Below are positions 23,128 to 35,458 of a stretch of 64,000 bases of DNA, in pieces. The notes under the pieces are model-generated. The model was given only the letters and a program-made list of their open reading frames with translations, did not search any database and was not told where the DNA came from. The stretch lies in the NCBI GenBank assembly GCA_021442155.1, contig CM038225.1, positions 80,488,925 through 80,552,924 on the forward strand, read 5' to 3'. This DNA is from Cymbidium sinense (lineage: Eukaryota > Streptophyta > Magnoliopsida > Asparagales > Orchidaceae). How positions within the stretch are numbered: the first letter of the stretch is position 1; each line of letters opens with the position of its first letter. The position numbers were made by a program, and so were the translations under genes.

Positions 23128-24444
23128 GACCTACATGTATGCTCCATCAGTCAAGTCGAACTCACAAGCCGAATTTGACAGACTTCGGATGCAACGATGC
23201 GTAAATTGAAGTTGAAATACACTCGACATCACCGAAACCAGTCAGAATGATCTCCGATCGATGAACGGACTTTGCCATCATGTTCAGAATGCAAAATTGA
23301 TCATAATATATGTATTACACAATTCAATAGTCAACCAATCAAGAAGAAAATCCACGATACACCGACGCTTATACCGAGATCGGGAAGCTGTGATGATGCC
23401 CAAATGACCTTCGTTCATGAAATTGATTACACTGTTAGTGTCAAAATATCGAAACCTATCAAATGAGACTATCCGAGCTCAATTCAGACGAGTCTGCATG
23501 AATGTCCAGCAATCCGAAGCGATAACGCGCAATCTTGAACCAAAATCGACTCGATTCGGTACCGACTTTAATCAAACGGCCTCCAATTTTGAAATGGATT
23601 ACGTTGTTGAATCTGGAATATAGAATTTCTAAAAGGATATTCATATTACATGAGATTAATTTTGATGAATTTTTCATATAAATATGGCCATAAAAATAAC
23701 TAAATTCAGATATCTATTTTAATATTGATCAAATCTGATTTTTAATACTCGAATTATTTTAGAATTAATTCGAAGAAATTTGAGTATGAATTGTTTCCAA
23801 AACAGACCTAATTACATTCAAATTTTAAATCCCACTCAACTTAATTTGGAAGAGCAATTAAGCTCTAACTAAGGCTTTGAAATCCCATAATTCCTCCCTT
23901 ATTATTTCCTAACTGTAGGGATTGAAAAAAAGGTTATTTTCCTCCCACCCCACGGGTTCGATCGAAAGAGCCTACTGCTTCCTCCCTATTCATTCTACTC
24001 CCTTTCCGCAAGGAATCTTCCACTGTTCTTTCTCTCTCTCTCCCTCACATCCTGATTATTCTCTCTTTTTCTTCATCCTACCCGATCTCTCCTTTGTCGT
24101 AAACCCCATCTATCTCTCTTCTCTCCTTCTCTGCTCTTCACGCAGCCAGATCTCCACCCTCTCGTATTTGCGTGATCAAGCCAGAGCCGAAGCACCCACC
24201 TCCCTCTCTCGTGCAAGCAACGAGCTGCTCCTCTCGTGGCTTCGTCTCTCTTTGTCTCACCGTATCTAGCCGCCACAGCTACCTATAGCTTTGATCTGGC
24301 ATACACAGTCTCACCACCCAACAACCTCGTCTCCAGCTAATCTGGCCAAAGCACAGCTCTCATTCCACTACCAACCACGACCTTGTGTTCTAGCCGAGCC
24401 ACTTGCCATCGACAGCAGCTTTGCATCCTCTATAAGTATGATCT

Positions 24445-24466
24445 TATATATATATATATATATATT
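24445..24466. repeat. (AT)n microsatellite in LTR B
   Basis: Short alternating AT run upstream of the aconitase-derived frame. It might also serve as a TATA region. Confidence 0.85.
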
Positions 24467-24735
24467 CTTGAATGTTTTGCTTATGTTGGCCTAAATCCTA
24501 TTACCAAACTCCCGATCACTCCCTCTCGTTAACCCAGCAATCGACGCCTATTTTCCTGGGAATACAAGCTGAATTTCTCGTTCTCCATCTCACCAGAACC
24601 CTATCAGCTTCTCTACTTGTCTTCCCTAACAAAAGTTTGACTCCTTCATTTGCCAGTGTCTTACAAGAGTTTGCGGATCATCTACACTAACCTGATCAGG
24701 ATCTCTTTTGCATCTTTCTATTGAATCTCCCTGTG

Positions 24736-24981
24736 ATGGCTTCCAAAAATCCTTTCGAAGACATCTTGGTCAGCCTTCCAAAGCTTGAAGGTGATGAGTT
24801 CAGGAAATACTTTAGCTTACCTGCTTTCAAGGAATCAAGGAATGATAAACTTACTTATTCCATCCGAATTCTGTTGGAGTCAGCGATTCATAATTGTGAT
24901 AACTTCCAAGCTACCAAGAATGATATTGAGATAATCATAGATCGACAGAATACTTCCCCAAAGGAAGTTGAGATCCCCTTT
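24736..24981 (+). pseudogene. Captured aconitase (aconitate hydratase) N-terminal fragment
   Basis: An open frame starting at ATG 24736 reads [16 protein letters not shown], then [10 protein letters not shown], then [31 protein letters not shown]. These match the conserved first ~80 residues of plant aconitase, the enzyme that interconverts citrate and isocitrate by an iron-sulphur cluster. Homology stops after EIPF (24981), and the frame ends 16 codons later at a TAG. All cluster cysteines and catalytic residues lie further on in the real enzyme and are absent here. The segment is continuous, with no intron, which would fit capture from a spliced transcript if the host gene has an intron in this stretch. 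It lies inside the putative LTR of element 2. Confidence 0.85.
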
Positions 24982-24987
24982 TTGGCA

Positions 24988-25370
24988 ACTAAGAGACAAC
25001 TCTGCCATCAGGCAGGTTCCTCTCAATAGCCACTCTCACAAGCCTTTCTCTTCATCTCACTACCATCAGCTCCAACCAAATCTTTCTTTTTTTTTCGGTA
25101 ACTCGTCATCGATGGGTTCCCTCACTATCTCATGTAGCTAATTCATATCCCATCTTTGATTGGAGTCCAATTCCCTTTGCCGCAGCCAAGAATGAACTCC
25201 GTCATCAGGTGAGTTACTCTCGATTTTCGGCATCTTTTTCCTCCTTTCCCTTCCTCTCAGTATACCTTTCCCAATTTCCGACTTCGATCATTCCCTTGGT
25301 CGTAGCCAAGAGGTAATTCTATTATCAAGCGGGCTCCTCTCTCGATCTTCAGCATTTTCCCATTCCCTTC
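24988..25370 (+). repeat. Three diverged ~115 bp units
   Basis: Each unit has GCCAAGA..., then (C/A)TCATCAGG(T/C)... and a run like CTCTCGATTTTCGGCATCTT. The phrases start near 24988, 25182 and 25306. The first begins immediately after the aconitase homology. Confidence 0.45.
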
Positions 25371-25642
25371 CTTCCATTGGGTTTACCACTCCAACAAACT
25401 TCTTATATGATTGAGTTTATATGCCAAGATTTATCTTTGTCGTTGGTGGTAGATGTGTAAGAAATGTGAAATTGTATATCTTGTATGCTATCGTTTGAAA
25501 GCCTTTTCATGCTCATCGTAGGCGAGATGAAATTGATTGTGGTGTCAGCAATTACGCTTCATCGGGCATACCATGTATGCCAAAATCATTAGATGTTGCT
25601 CCCCTGCTCTAAATCTTTAGATTAAATTTGGACTTAAAAAAA

Positions 25643-25674
<32 letters not shown>

Positions 25675-26868
25675 ATGTAATTGAAGGCGATTGCTTATCG
25701 GGCATAATGGGATTGGAAATTGATAAGGTGCTTCAAAACACTAGTTATCATGCTCATCAGGGCATGATGGGTAGCCAGCTGATTGATGTACCCTGCAGGA
25801 TGATCTTAGAATACTACCGAAATGCTACCAAAATTTTGTCAAATTTTTAGGACTTAACAAAAAAAAATGATTTAAAATTATATTAAATATAAAATATAAA
25901 GTCCTAAAGAAATGAATTGGAAATTAAATATAAATAAACTTGAAATGAATTTGAAAGAGACTTGAGTACAAATAAAATTGAAAATAATATTTCAAATAAG
26001 AAAATAGAGATCAAACTCAAGTGAGCCTATAAAACTTGAAATAAACTTGAATTCTTTGACATACATGAATCGAAACTCACAAGATACTTAAGATAAATTT
26101 AAAGTCTAGTTATTAAATAAATATGAAGCCTGATGTGGAGTTAGGGATATTGGAATTGATGTTTGTTTATGTGAATAGAGCTCTTATTGAATACTCAAAG
26201 TATTGAATATTCAAAGTATTAAATTCACAAACAAGTAATTATAAAACTATTTGAACAATTGAAGAATCATATTAGATGTTAAATGAAGTAAGAATCCATT
26301 GAACATCAAATTGAAGCATAAGAGAACCCCTAAATTAAGATATATTCTTCAAATACATCCAAATAAATTGAAGAAAATCAAGGAATCCATAGGAGATCCC
26401 TAATGAAATTGAAAGATTGTAAATAGGCATGTTCATAGAATTCTTGGAAAATATTTGAAGCATGTTATTTGTCCAATTAAATACTTGCATTGAATCAAGG
26501 AGAAATTGAATAGAGCTCTTAATGAGTTTGAGGATTGTTAACAGATATAAATTTGAATCTATTGAAGGTTCAAAGATTAGACAACTTCGAATAAAAAAAA
26601 GAAATAATCAAATATTATTTCCAAGGGGTCTAGTAAACTACTAGAAAAATTTAAAATGCCTTCAACACCACTGAATTCGCAACACATCGTACAAGCGAAC
26701 ATAAGGTGTTAGTTAAGGCTTCAATTGAACGCTTGCATATATCATAAAATATAATTAAAACTCAAATTCAATGTTTTAAAATTATGCAAGCATTCTTAAA
26801 TACACCCGCATGGGCCCCGACACTTATACTAAGTGCTTAAACTTAGTGTCTGAGGATTCTGCGCGGGT
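25371..26868. other. AT-rich non-coding stretch left of LINE 1
   Basis: No gene seen. Early part has repeated words like GCTCATC(A/G)GGGCAT. The later part is AT-rich with stops in all frames. It ends with a GC-richer stretch (CCCGCATGGGCCCCGACAC near 26807) just before the LINE target site. Probably LTR or element-flank DNA. Confidence 0.4.
25643..25670. repeat. (AT)n microsatellite
   Basis: Alternating AT run of about 28 bases in AT-rich DNA of the presumed LTR B. Confidence 0.9.
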
Positions 26869-26882
26869 TAAGAAAGAAGAAT

Positions 26883-28061
26883 ACAACAACAACAACAACA
26901 AGCCTTAATCCAACTAGGTGAGGTCGGCTACATGAATCCTTCGTCTCCATTGTGTCCTATTATTTGTCAAATTCTCATTTAAATGAAGTATACTAAGATC
27001 TTTTTTTATACATCTTAACCAAGTCTTTTTAGGTCTACCTCTACCTTTCTTAACATAAGGCAAATCTAATGCATCTACTCTCCTAATCGTCATTGGATCT
27101 GACGCTTTATGTGGCAAAACCATCTGCAATTCTCTCCCTAATCTTATCTACCATTGAGCTACTCTAACTTTTTTCCCGAATATACTCATTTTGCATTCTA
27201 TCTCTAAGAGTAAAGCCACTCACCCACCTAAGCATCCTCATCTCTAATAAATTAACTTAGTCATGCTTCTCTTTATTCGCCAACATTTGCAACATAAGTC
27301 ATTGCGGTCTTACCACCATCTTATAAAATTTTCCTTAAGTTTAAGTGAAACTTTTCTATCACATAATAGGCCGATGCATTCTTCCAGTTCAACCATCCAA
27401 CTTGAATTCTATTGATAACATCTCCATCTATTTCACCATCATTTTGAACAATAAAGCCTAAATATCAAAATCGTTCACTCTTTTTAATGACTTGTTCACT
27501 CAATTCACACCACTACCACTAGAACTTCTACAACTAAAATTACACTCCATATATTCAGATTTAGATCTACTTAAACAAAAACCTTTAGACTGTAGAGTTG
27601 TCCTCCATAATTCAAGTTTCGTTGGACTCCTTAGTCTTATCAATAAGAAGAATGCAATCAGCAAAAAGCATACACCAAGGTACATCTTCTTGTAAATGCC
27701 TAGTAAGAACATCCATAACTAAAGTAAAAATAATAAGGGCTTAAAGATCCTTGATGTAATCCAACAAATATGAAAATATTTTGTCAATCCTCCTTGTGTT
27801 TGGACACAAGTAATGCTCTAGTATACATATCCTTAATGACTTGAATATAACCAATATTAACTCTTTTCTGTTCTAGAACTCTCCAAAGAATATCTCTTGA
27901 AACTTTATCATAAGCTTTCTCTGAATCAATAAATATCATATGTAATCCTCCTTACTTTCTTTATGCTTCTCCATCAAACCCCTTAACAAATGTATAGCAT
28001 CCATAGTAGATCTACCTGGCATGAAACCAAATTGATTGTGAGAAACTTCTGTATCACATCG
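26883..28061 (-). mobile_element. LINE 1: 5'-truncated non-LTR retrotransposon
   Basis: A plant LINE read on the minus strand. The 3' end is a (TTG)n tail at about 26883-26901, preceded by GTCGGCTACATGAAT-type sequence (plus-strand view), common at the end of this LINE class. The 5' end is truncated inside RT. The flanks carry the duplication TAAGAAAGAAGAAT (26869-26882) and TAACAAAGAAGAAT (28062-28075), 13 of 14 identical, the expected mark of target-primed reverse transcription. The element is 1179 bp. Confidence 0.85.
26914..28055 (-). pseudogene. LINE 1 reverse transcriptase C-terminal part
   Basis: Read on the minus strand in order: QFGFMPGRSTMDAIHLLRG (about 28035-27978), MIFIDSEKAYDKV (about 27940-27900) with the first catalytic aspartate, [14 protein letters not shown] then [12 protein letters not shown] (about 27640-27610), [20 protein letters not shown] and, at the end, KKGRGRPKKTWLRCIKKDL (26990-27050). 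The last motif closes the ORF of this LINE class. The catalytic FADD is changed to FADC, and there are several stops and shifts, so it is dead. Confidence 0.85.
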
Positions 28062-28075
28062 TAACAAAGAAGAAT

Positions 28076-29385
28076 GATGAAATTAATTTGATTCTTCATG
28101 AATATATGTATGCAAAATGAATGTCTCCATATGCTAATTCAAATCAATGAAAGAGACAAATATTCAACTCCATAGAGTATGATCATGGCAGGCATGATCC
28201 TCTATGATTAAAATAGAGTTAACACGGTCTACTAAATAATCAACTTCTAAATGAATTTAAATTACATTATATCATAAGACCCAATCCTTTATATTTGTAA
28301 TAGAGTTGACAAGGTCTGTTATGATATCAATTTCCTAAAAAATTTAAATTACACATAAATCATAGACCTGATCTTCTACCAGCAAATAAGTAGAGTTGAT
28401 AAGGTTTACCCCAATGATAGTCACGTTGATTCAAAATCTCTACTGGATGGGATATTATCATTAAAAGATGCTTGAGCTCTAAATTAATTCATCATAAAAC
28501 TAAATTTTAACTAAGTAAATATGTGAACTAAATGAAATTCATTATTAATTGCTTAAAGCAAACAATTCATCCACTCATCCACCGTTGTTTGTTGGGGTTG
28601 ACAGATTAAGAAAGCTCTACCTCATAAAGGAGTTAATGTCGAGTCAAATAAATCAATATATTCAAACTCAAATAATCTCATGCTAGTAAGGACGTGGCCC
28701 ATGTCCTCTATCTGCGTGGTTTGACCAGTAAGCTCCACATATGATGCGATTACAACTAGAGTCCTCTGATCAAGTGGTTGCCACCAAATGACACCATTAT
28801 ATTATGGTCACGATTGTAGCTTGTATGTTTCCCTAATGGCTCAGCCCTTTGAGTTATGAATCATAGGGTATATTTGATAGGCACAAAGCCTTTTTGTCAG
28901 CTAAAGTAAACTTAAGCCTGTCTCATTAGACAAACACCACTCTAGATCTACAAGGATTTTTTGGATGATGTAACCCATGTGTTGCTGATAAGGATCGTTC
29001 GATCAAGTTGGGTCGACTACCTCATTTAACTAGGTAAACTAGGGACCACGATATCCCAGGATGACGGAACCATGAGATCTAGATCGGGCATGTTATCATT
29101 CCCCCAACCATTTACTTTAAGTTAAAATGATGAATTTCATAATCTTAAATTTCAAAATTTCCATATGCTGCTACTATACGCTACTCATTCAATGATCTAA
29201 TGACTAGCCTTAATCAAAAGTTCTCTCTCAGCATTGGGAGGGGTAATTAACTATGGTGTGCGTCATAAAACCGAACTAGATCTAAATTTCTCACAAAATG
29301 AGGGTGAAATCTCTAGGTAGTGTCTTATCTACTATTCCATCCACCTTCTAAAAATTACACTGACACTTAAATCATACTCTCTTCA
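28076..29385. other. Non-coding stretch between LINE 1 and LINE 2
   Basis: No gene or clear repeat seen. The region contains a set of similar lines, such as GATAAGGTTTAC, GACAAGGTCTGT and ACACGGTCTAC following AATAGAGTT(A/G)A, near 28210-28410, i.e. a weak direct repeat of about 90 bases. It probably continues the DNA into which LINE 1 inserted, perhaps LTR B. Confidence 0.4.
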
Positions 29386-30195
29386 TTGAGAGGTCAGTGG
29401 AAAATTTTTGGAGCCCATAATATCAGCAACAAGATTTGGCTTTTTTATAAGCCAAAATTCCAAATCCAAATCCTTACTGATTCTAACCAATTCCATCACT
29501 TTCACCTGCAAGATACTCACTTCAACATCTTTTCCATTGTCATATATAATTCATGCAACCATTATGATAGATTGGAACTATGGAATAATATGAAACAAAT
29601 TAGCATGCACACCTTGGTCCCTTGGTTAGTAGGAGATCTCAATATGATTTCAAGCCCAATAGAAAAAAAGGGAGGAAGAAAACCCAATCTTTTCACTATT
29701 TTTGAATTTGCTGAATGTATAGAAGGAGAAAACTTATTTGATGCCAGTTTTAAAGGTAAACCATTCATTTTGAGGAGGGGGAGAACATGGGAAAGATTGG
29801 ACCAGGTCCTCATAAATCCAGAATGGCATAATTTCTTCTACACTTTGGAGGTTCACCATCTAGCTAGAATCACTTCAGATAATTCCCCTTTGTTGGTCAA
29901 CTTCAACCATACTACTAAGCCAAAGCACAATCCTTTTAGGTTCCTCAATAAGTGGACCTCTCATCCCAACTTTATCATCTGCATTATAAGGTTATGGCAA
30001 AGTGCTGATTATAATAATCCTTGGATTAATTTATGGGCACTTCACAAGAACACTACTCAAAGATTAAAAAAATGGAATAAAGAGGTATTTGGCAACATCG
30101 ATCTCCAAGTTAAAATAACTGAAGATAAAATTGACAACTTTGAACAAAAATTGGCTCACATGAAAGATGGTGATACTTCCCTCCTTGTAGTTTAA
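29386..30195 (+). pseudogene. LINE 2 endonuclease C-terminal part and connector
   Basis: A 269-codon open frame. Residues about 1-60 match the middle of the L1 endonuclease/exonuclease-phosphatase fold (IWLFYKPKFQIQIL). WLVGDLNMISSPIEKKGGRK (about residues 80-99) holds the conserved G-D-N/L-M motif. GRTWERLDQVLINPEWHNFF and HLARITSDNSPLLV end the domain with the S-D-N/H-x-P motif, where the usual histidine is asparagine. The rest (FRFLNKW..., LKKWNKEVFGNI) is the connector to RT. A TAA at about 30193 closes the frame. The N-terminal catalytic part is missing. Confidence 0.85.
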
Positions 30196-30339
30196 TTAGA
30201 TACTCTTCAACAAGATCTTTAGAATTTTATTAACTGAGAAGAGGACTTCCTTAGACAAAAAGAAACTATACATAACTTCTTACATGGTGACAAAAATTCC
30301 AAATATTTTTGCATGCTTACATAAGAAATAAGAGAGAAG

Positions 30340-31800
30340 TGAGTTAATAAAATCAAAGATTCCCATCGGAATTGGATTATTCACCAAGAAGGAATTATGG
30401 AGGATTGCACTAACTACTTCACCAAAACCCTATGCCAATTCCATATCCACTACAGAATTCCATACCAAACCAGAGACTTCTTTGATTTTAAAAAAGTTCC
30501 TATAAATAATGATCTCCTCACCTCATCCCCTAAAGAGGAGGAGATTTGGAATGCTCTTAATTCAATGGATGGATATAACACTATTGGACCTAATGGATTT
30601 ACTACTCTCTTCTACCAGAAAGCTTGGGATGCCATCAAGGTGGAGGTCATAAAAGCCATTCAATCCTTCTTCATAGATTTCACTTGTCACAAATATTTCA
30701 GCACTTCAACCATAATATTAATTCCCAATGATAAAAATTGCCATACCTGGGACAAATTTAGACCAATATGTTTGCCTGTCATCAACAAGATCATTAGCAA
30801 AATCATACTGACTAGGCTCCAAAAGATCCTCCCAGAACTTATCTCTCCAAAACTACATTAATAAAGGGTAGGAACATTATTGATAACATCTTACTAGCCT
30901 AAGAGTTGATTAAAGACATTGACAAAAAAAAGGTAGAGGGAATGTAATCATAAAGATTGATATAATAAAAGCATTTGACACTCTTAGCCAAAGTTCTTAG
31001 TCATTTCTCTGAAAGAAAGAGGTTTCTCTCAAAAATTTTGTAACTTGGTGGAAACTCTCCTTTCCAACAACTATTATAAACTTTTACGCAATGGGCAAAC
31101 TAGTGGGCTTTTCCAAGCTAACAAGGGAGTTAAACAAGGTGATCCACTCTCCCCCACTCTCTTCATTTTGGCATTGGACATCCTCTCGAGGAAATTGAAT
31201 AGTAGCTAAAACTCAAAAGAGAATATCAAGTTCCACTCCACTGGGAACACCAATATTACCAACTTGGCTTTTGCTGATGACCTTCTCCTTTTTAGCAATT
31301 GGAAAGAAGAGAGCTATCAACACTTATATGGAAATCATCATGAACTTCATGAACTAATCTAGTATGTCATTAAACACTAACAAATGTCTTTTTATCATAG
31401 GAAAACAAATCAATAATCCAAAATTAGATGGATCATTGATAAAACAAGATTCACTTATTCCAAATTCCCCCACCCCTACCTTGGAATCAAGCTTTATAAG
31501 GGGATGATCACATCCTCTCTCTTTTATGAGCTCATTGAGAAAATTCAATACAAAAGCAGCACATGGGAGAACTCTTTCCTTTGTTTTGGTGGGAGAATAA
31601 CCATTTTTAGAAGCATCCTTAATTCAATCCCATTATATGCCACTCAAGTCCAACACATTTCAAAAATGATCCAATTGAAGATTGAAAGAATGTTAAACAG
31701 ATTCATTTGGAGCCACAATCATAAGTCCATTCATTGGACTAGCTAGAAAAGTTGTGCAAATCAACCAATAAAGGAGGGCTGGGCTTCAAAACCATAAAGG
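30340..31800 (+). pseudogene. LINE 2 reverse transcriptase
   Basis: Open piece 30397-30861 carries EEEIWNALNSMDGYNTIGPN, ITLFYQKAW-like and TIILIPNDKN...FRPICL, the start of the L1 RT. After a stop come NIIDNILLA, then IKIDMIKAFDTL-like sequence (about 30950-30985), [20 protein letters not shown] (31129-31188), LAFADDLLLF (about 31264-31293, catalytic FADD intact) and the thumb region GGRITIFRSILNSIPLYATQ (about 31590-31649). Single-base shifts and stops break it into at least four frames. Confidence 0.85.
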
Positions 31801-31987
31801 AAAACATAAAATGCAATACCTTTAAACTCTAGATAAAATTGAGAGAAAACAAATCACTTTGGTCTAATTATATGCTAGGGAAATACTACAAAGCCTCACA
31901 CCTAATGAATGTGACTAACAAACTAAATGATTCCGCAATCTGAAAAAAGCTGCTTCAACATAAGGAGGCTACAAAAGATTTGATTTT

Positions 31988-32493
31988 TTGGGACATGGGG
32001 GATGCCATATTTATATTTGGAATGACCATTGGCTTGGAGATGAGCCACTCCATCTAGAATTTTCTAGAATCAGACCCCACATATGTAATCAGATTTGCAA
32101 TCTTCCAATATATATGGCTAAGAAAGATAATTTGGTGGTCAAAGGGAGAATTCCTTACAAGTCCTTACACAAGATACTATACCTCACTTGGTGGAGAAAC
32201 ACCGTAACAGTTCCTTGGGGTAAAGTTATTTGGAATCATAACATCAAACCATTGATTGCCTTCTTCTGTTGGAGACTCTTCCATCATTCCTACCTCATGA
32301 TGACATCCTTAAAATCAATGGTCTTAGGTTTCCCTCAAGGTGTCCCTTATGCAAAGAAGAAGAAGAAGGACTCCTTCATACCTTCATCCGATGCAGATTC
32401 AGCAAATCAATTTGGAATAAGTATGCTGAACATAGAAATGGAAAAAATGGAGATGGACTCTCTACCTTACTTCACCTATTAGATGATTCCTAG
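31988..32493 (+). pseudogene. LINE 2 zf-RVT region
   Basis: Frames 31988-32482 and 32269-32493 overlap and together form the zinc-binding region after plant L1 RT. GKVIWNHNIKPLIAFFCWRL, then in the second frame FPSRCPLCKEEEEGLLHTF followed by IRCRFSKSIWN, giving the C-P-L-C ... H ... C ligands. One frameshift near 32280-32300 separates the halves. Confidence 0.8.
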
Positions 32494-32716
32494 AAAGTAG
32501 ATTACAAGCCTTCCACTAAAACATTGAATGCCATCTTTATCATCCTTTGGTTCATCTAGACTGCAAGAAATGATATTAAACATAATGACTCCAATATCAC
32601 AATTGACTCTATTGCACTTAAAATCATATCACATTTTCAAAAGAAACATTTTAGCCGCCTGCAGACCCCCAAAATGGAACCTTATATTCTTGAACAAAGT
32701 AGCTTAAAACACTATC

Positions 32717-32900
32717 ATGATCAACATTGATGGCAGCTTCAACACCAACACCAACAAGGTTGGAATTGGCGGCATCTTCAGAAACTATGAGGGAGATTGT
32801 ATTTTGTTTTTCTCCATGCCATATGCTGCTTCTTCTACACTTCACCCCGAAACTACTTCATTGTCTTATGCTCTGCTTGTCTCATCTAAATTACTGGATT
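32717..32900 (+). pseudogene. LINE 2 RNase H, N-terminal half
   Basis: Frame 32717-32902 begins INIDGSFNTNTNKVGIGGIF then RNYEGDCILFFSMPY, the usual start of the RNase H (RVT_3) that ends many plant L1 ORFs. The first catalytic aspartate (N-I-D-G) is present. The C-terminal half is missing because the sequence passes into the 1 kb repeat at about 32972. Confidence 0.75.
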
Positions 32901-32971
32901 AAATCTGATTCCTTGCTTCATTAATCAAACCTCAAATTAGAAAAATATCATTCTTGATGCTCTGCTTCATT

Positions 32972-33935
32972 GTGAATTTGCAATCTAAAATTTTTATAAA
33001 TTTTGGAGGAGTATTTTTTTTAAAATTTTTTATTAGGATTTGTTACAGAGTAAACAAACAAAGTCAATCTTGATTTCACACTTATGGTGGATAGAACTTT
33101 GGAAAACACTAAGTTTAAAGCTTGAAAAATACTTGAAAATCAAAAAATAGATGTGTTGAAAATAATTTTGAAATTATTTATGTAATTTAAAAGTCTTTTA
33201 AATACACCTAACATCAAGCATAACCGAATCTAATCAGTCCAACCCCATACTAGATTGACTAGCTCAAATACTTTAAAACTCACTTTTATGTGGAGAGAAT
33301 TTATGAAAGTAATTTTTAACATAAGAAATGAACTTCAACTATACCTTAATAAAACGTTTTAGAAAATATCAAGAGATACAATTAAGATTGGTCACTAATA
33401 TAACTAAAGCAAAAAGATCACTAAACTCTTCTTTATATCTGGTTCACCAAGACTTCACCAATGAAGAATCTTCTTCCAAATTTTTTGCAAAATGATAATA
33501 AAATTGTATCTCATAATAAACAAGTGTTTTTATATAGTTTAATATACTTCAAACTCAATTTAAGAGGGAAAGGAAGGTTTTGGGGTGGTGGGCACAACGA
33601 CTAACTTTTTAAACTACTTCCTCTCATGAGAGGGGTTGTCCACATCAATTAATTCTAATTAATTTTAATTAAAGAAATTATTAGTTATTAATTCATTAAT
33701 TAATTATATTACATTTAACATTTAAGCCCTTTTTAATATTACAATATATGGGCCAAGATTTCGAATCACAAAGAAAAAGAAATCCCGAAATGAGACTGCG
33801 AAAGCAATTTTATGTCCTAAGAAAATCACCCATAAGGCAATTTTATGCCCTAAGAAAATTTCCCGTTTAATAGGCAACTTACTCCACGTCGGAGCTAAGC
33901 TAGAAAACAAGTCACCCATTAAGCAGGCCACTATA
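32972..33935 (+). repeat. 1 kb repeat unit, copy 1
   Basis: Begins mid-unit (GTGAATTTGCAATC) right after LINE 2. It shares with copies 2 and 3 the ordered words TTTGGAGGAGT, GATTTCACACTTATGGTGGA, AACATCAAGCATAA, CTTCACCAATGAAGAATCTT, CTTCAAACTCAATTTAAGAG and the end GCAATTTTATG(T/C)CCTAAG. No coding potential found apart from small stray frames. Confidence 0.75.
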
Positions 33936-34288
33936 CCTATTTTAAAATTTTCTTAATTATTCTTAAACTATTAATTACCATTTAAAAGATACCTATTTTT
34001 AAAAGAATGCCCACCATTTTGCTACCATGCCATGATTGAGCAGTTGGAGCACCAATAAGTACTTTACATTTTCTTTCCTGGCAAGAAGATCAAGTGCCTC
34101 AACATCCTATCCCCCATCTCTGGTGAACATTCTCTCACTTGCTTGATCACATAAGAAAAATATCATGTTGATAAGCAAAAAATGAGAAGACTTCTAGCAT
34201 TGGAACCCTTATCATCATCTTTTCAAAGTGGGAATTACATTTTTTTTTGGACAAATTTTAGGCTACATCAAAATTTTCATCAATATTT
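33936..34288. other. Spacer between repeat copies 1 and 2
   Basis: About 350 bases unique within the window, AT-rich, without a gene. It ends in a CT-rich stretch. Confidence 0.5.
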
Positions 34289-35433
<1,145 letters not shown>

Positions 35434-35435
35434 AC

Positions 35436-35458
35436 TATATATATATATATATATATAT
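35436..35458. repeat. (AT)n microsatellite between copies 2 and 3
   Basis: Short AT run at the boundary of two repeat units, in the same place as the long AT run before copy 2. Confidence 0.9.

Larger units (their letters stand above)
23128..26868 (+). mobile_element. Family B LTR (3' LTR of element 2), end uncertain
   Basis: The sequence starts TGTTGACCTACATGTATGCT after a PPT-like site, which fits the start of a 3' LTR. It contains a pyrimidine-rich leader-like stretch (23900-24250), a TATA-rich microsatellite (24445-24466), an aconitase-derived reading frame (24736-24981), three diverged units of about 115 bases (near 24988, 25182 and 25306), and then AT-rich DNA with CATCGGGCATA-type words near 25560-25760. 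Only one copy is in the window, so the right end cannot be fixed. It may run on past the LINE inserted at 26883. Confidence 0.5.
29386..32971 (+). mobile_element. LINE 2: L1-type plant LINE, truncated both ends
   Basis: An L1-type LINE on the plus strand with part of the endonuclease, RT, zf-RVT and RNase H in canonical order. It starts inside the endonuclease and stops inside the RNase H, where the 1 kb repeat unit begins at about 32972. No poly-A tail or target duplication is found, so the 3' side was probably cut by the repeat array. Frames are broken at several points. Confidence 0.85.

Noticed and set aside
23922..24276. Overlapping frames on both strands rich in Ser/Leu and Arg
   Set aside because: They lie in a pyrimidine-rich leader-like stretch of LTR B. 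Composition explains them and no domain is seen.
28076..29385. Possible host gene between the two LINEs
   Set aside because: No frame longer than the reporting limit and no splice-linked coding pattern could be read in either direction.
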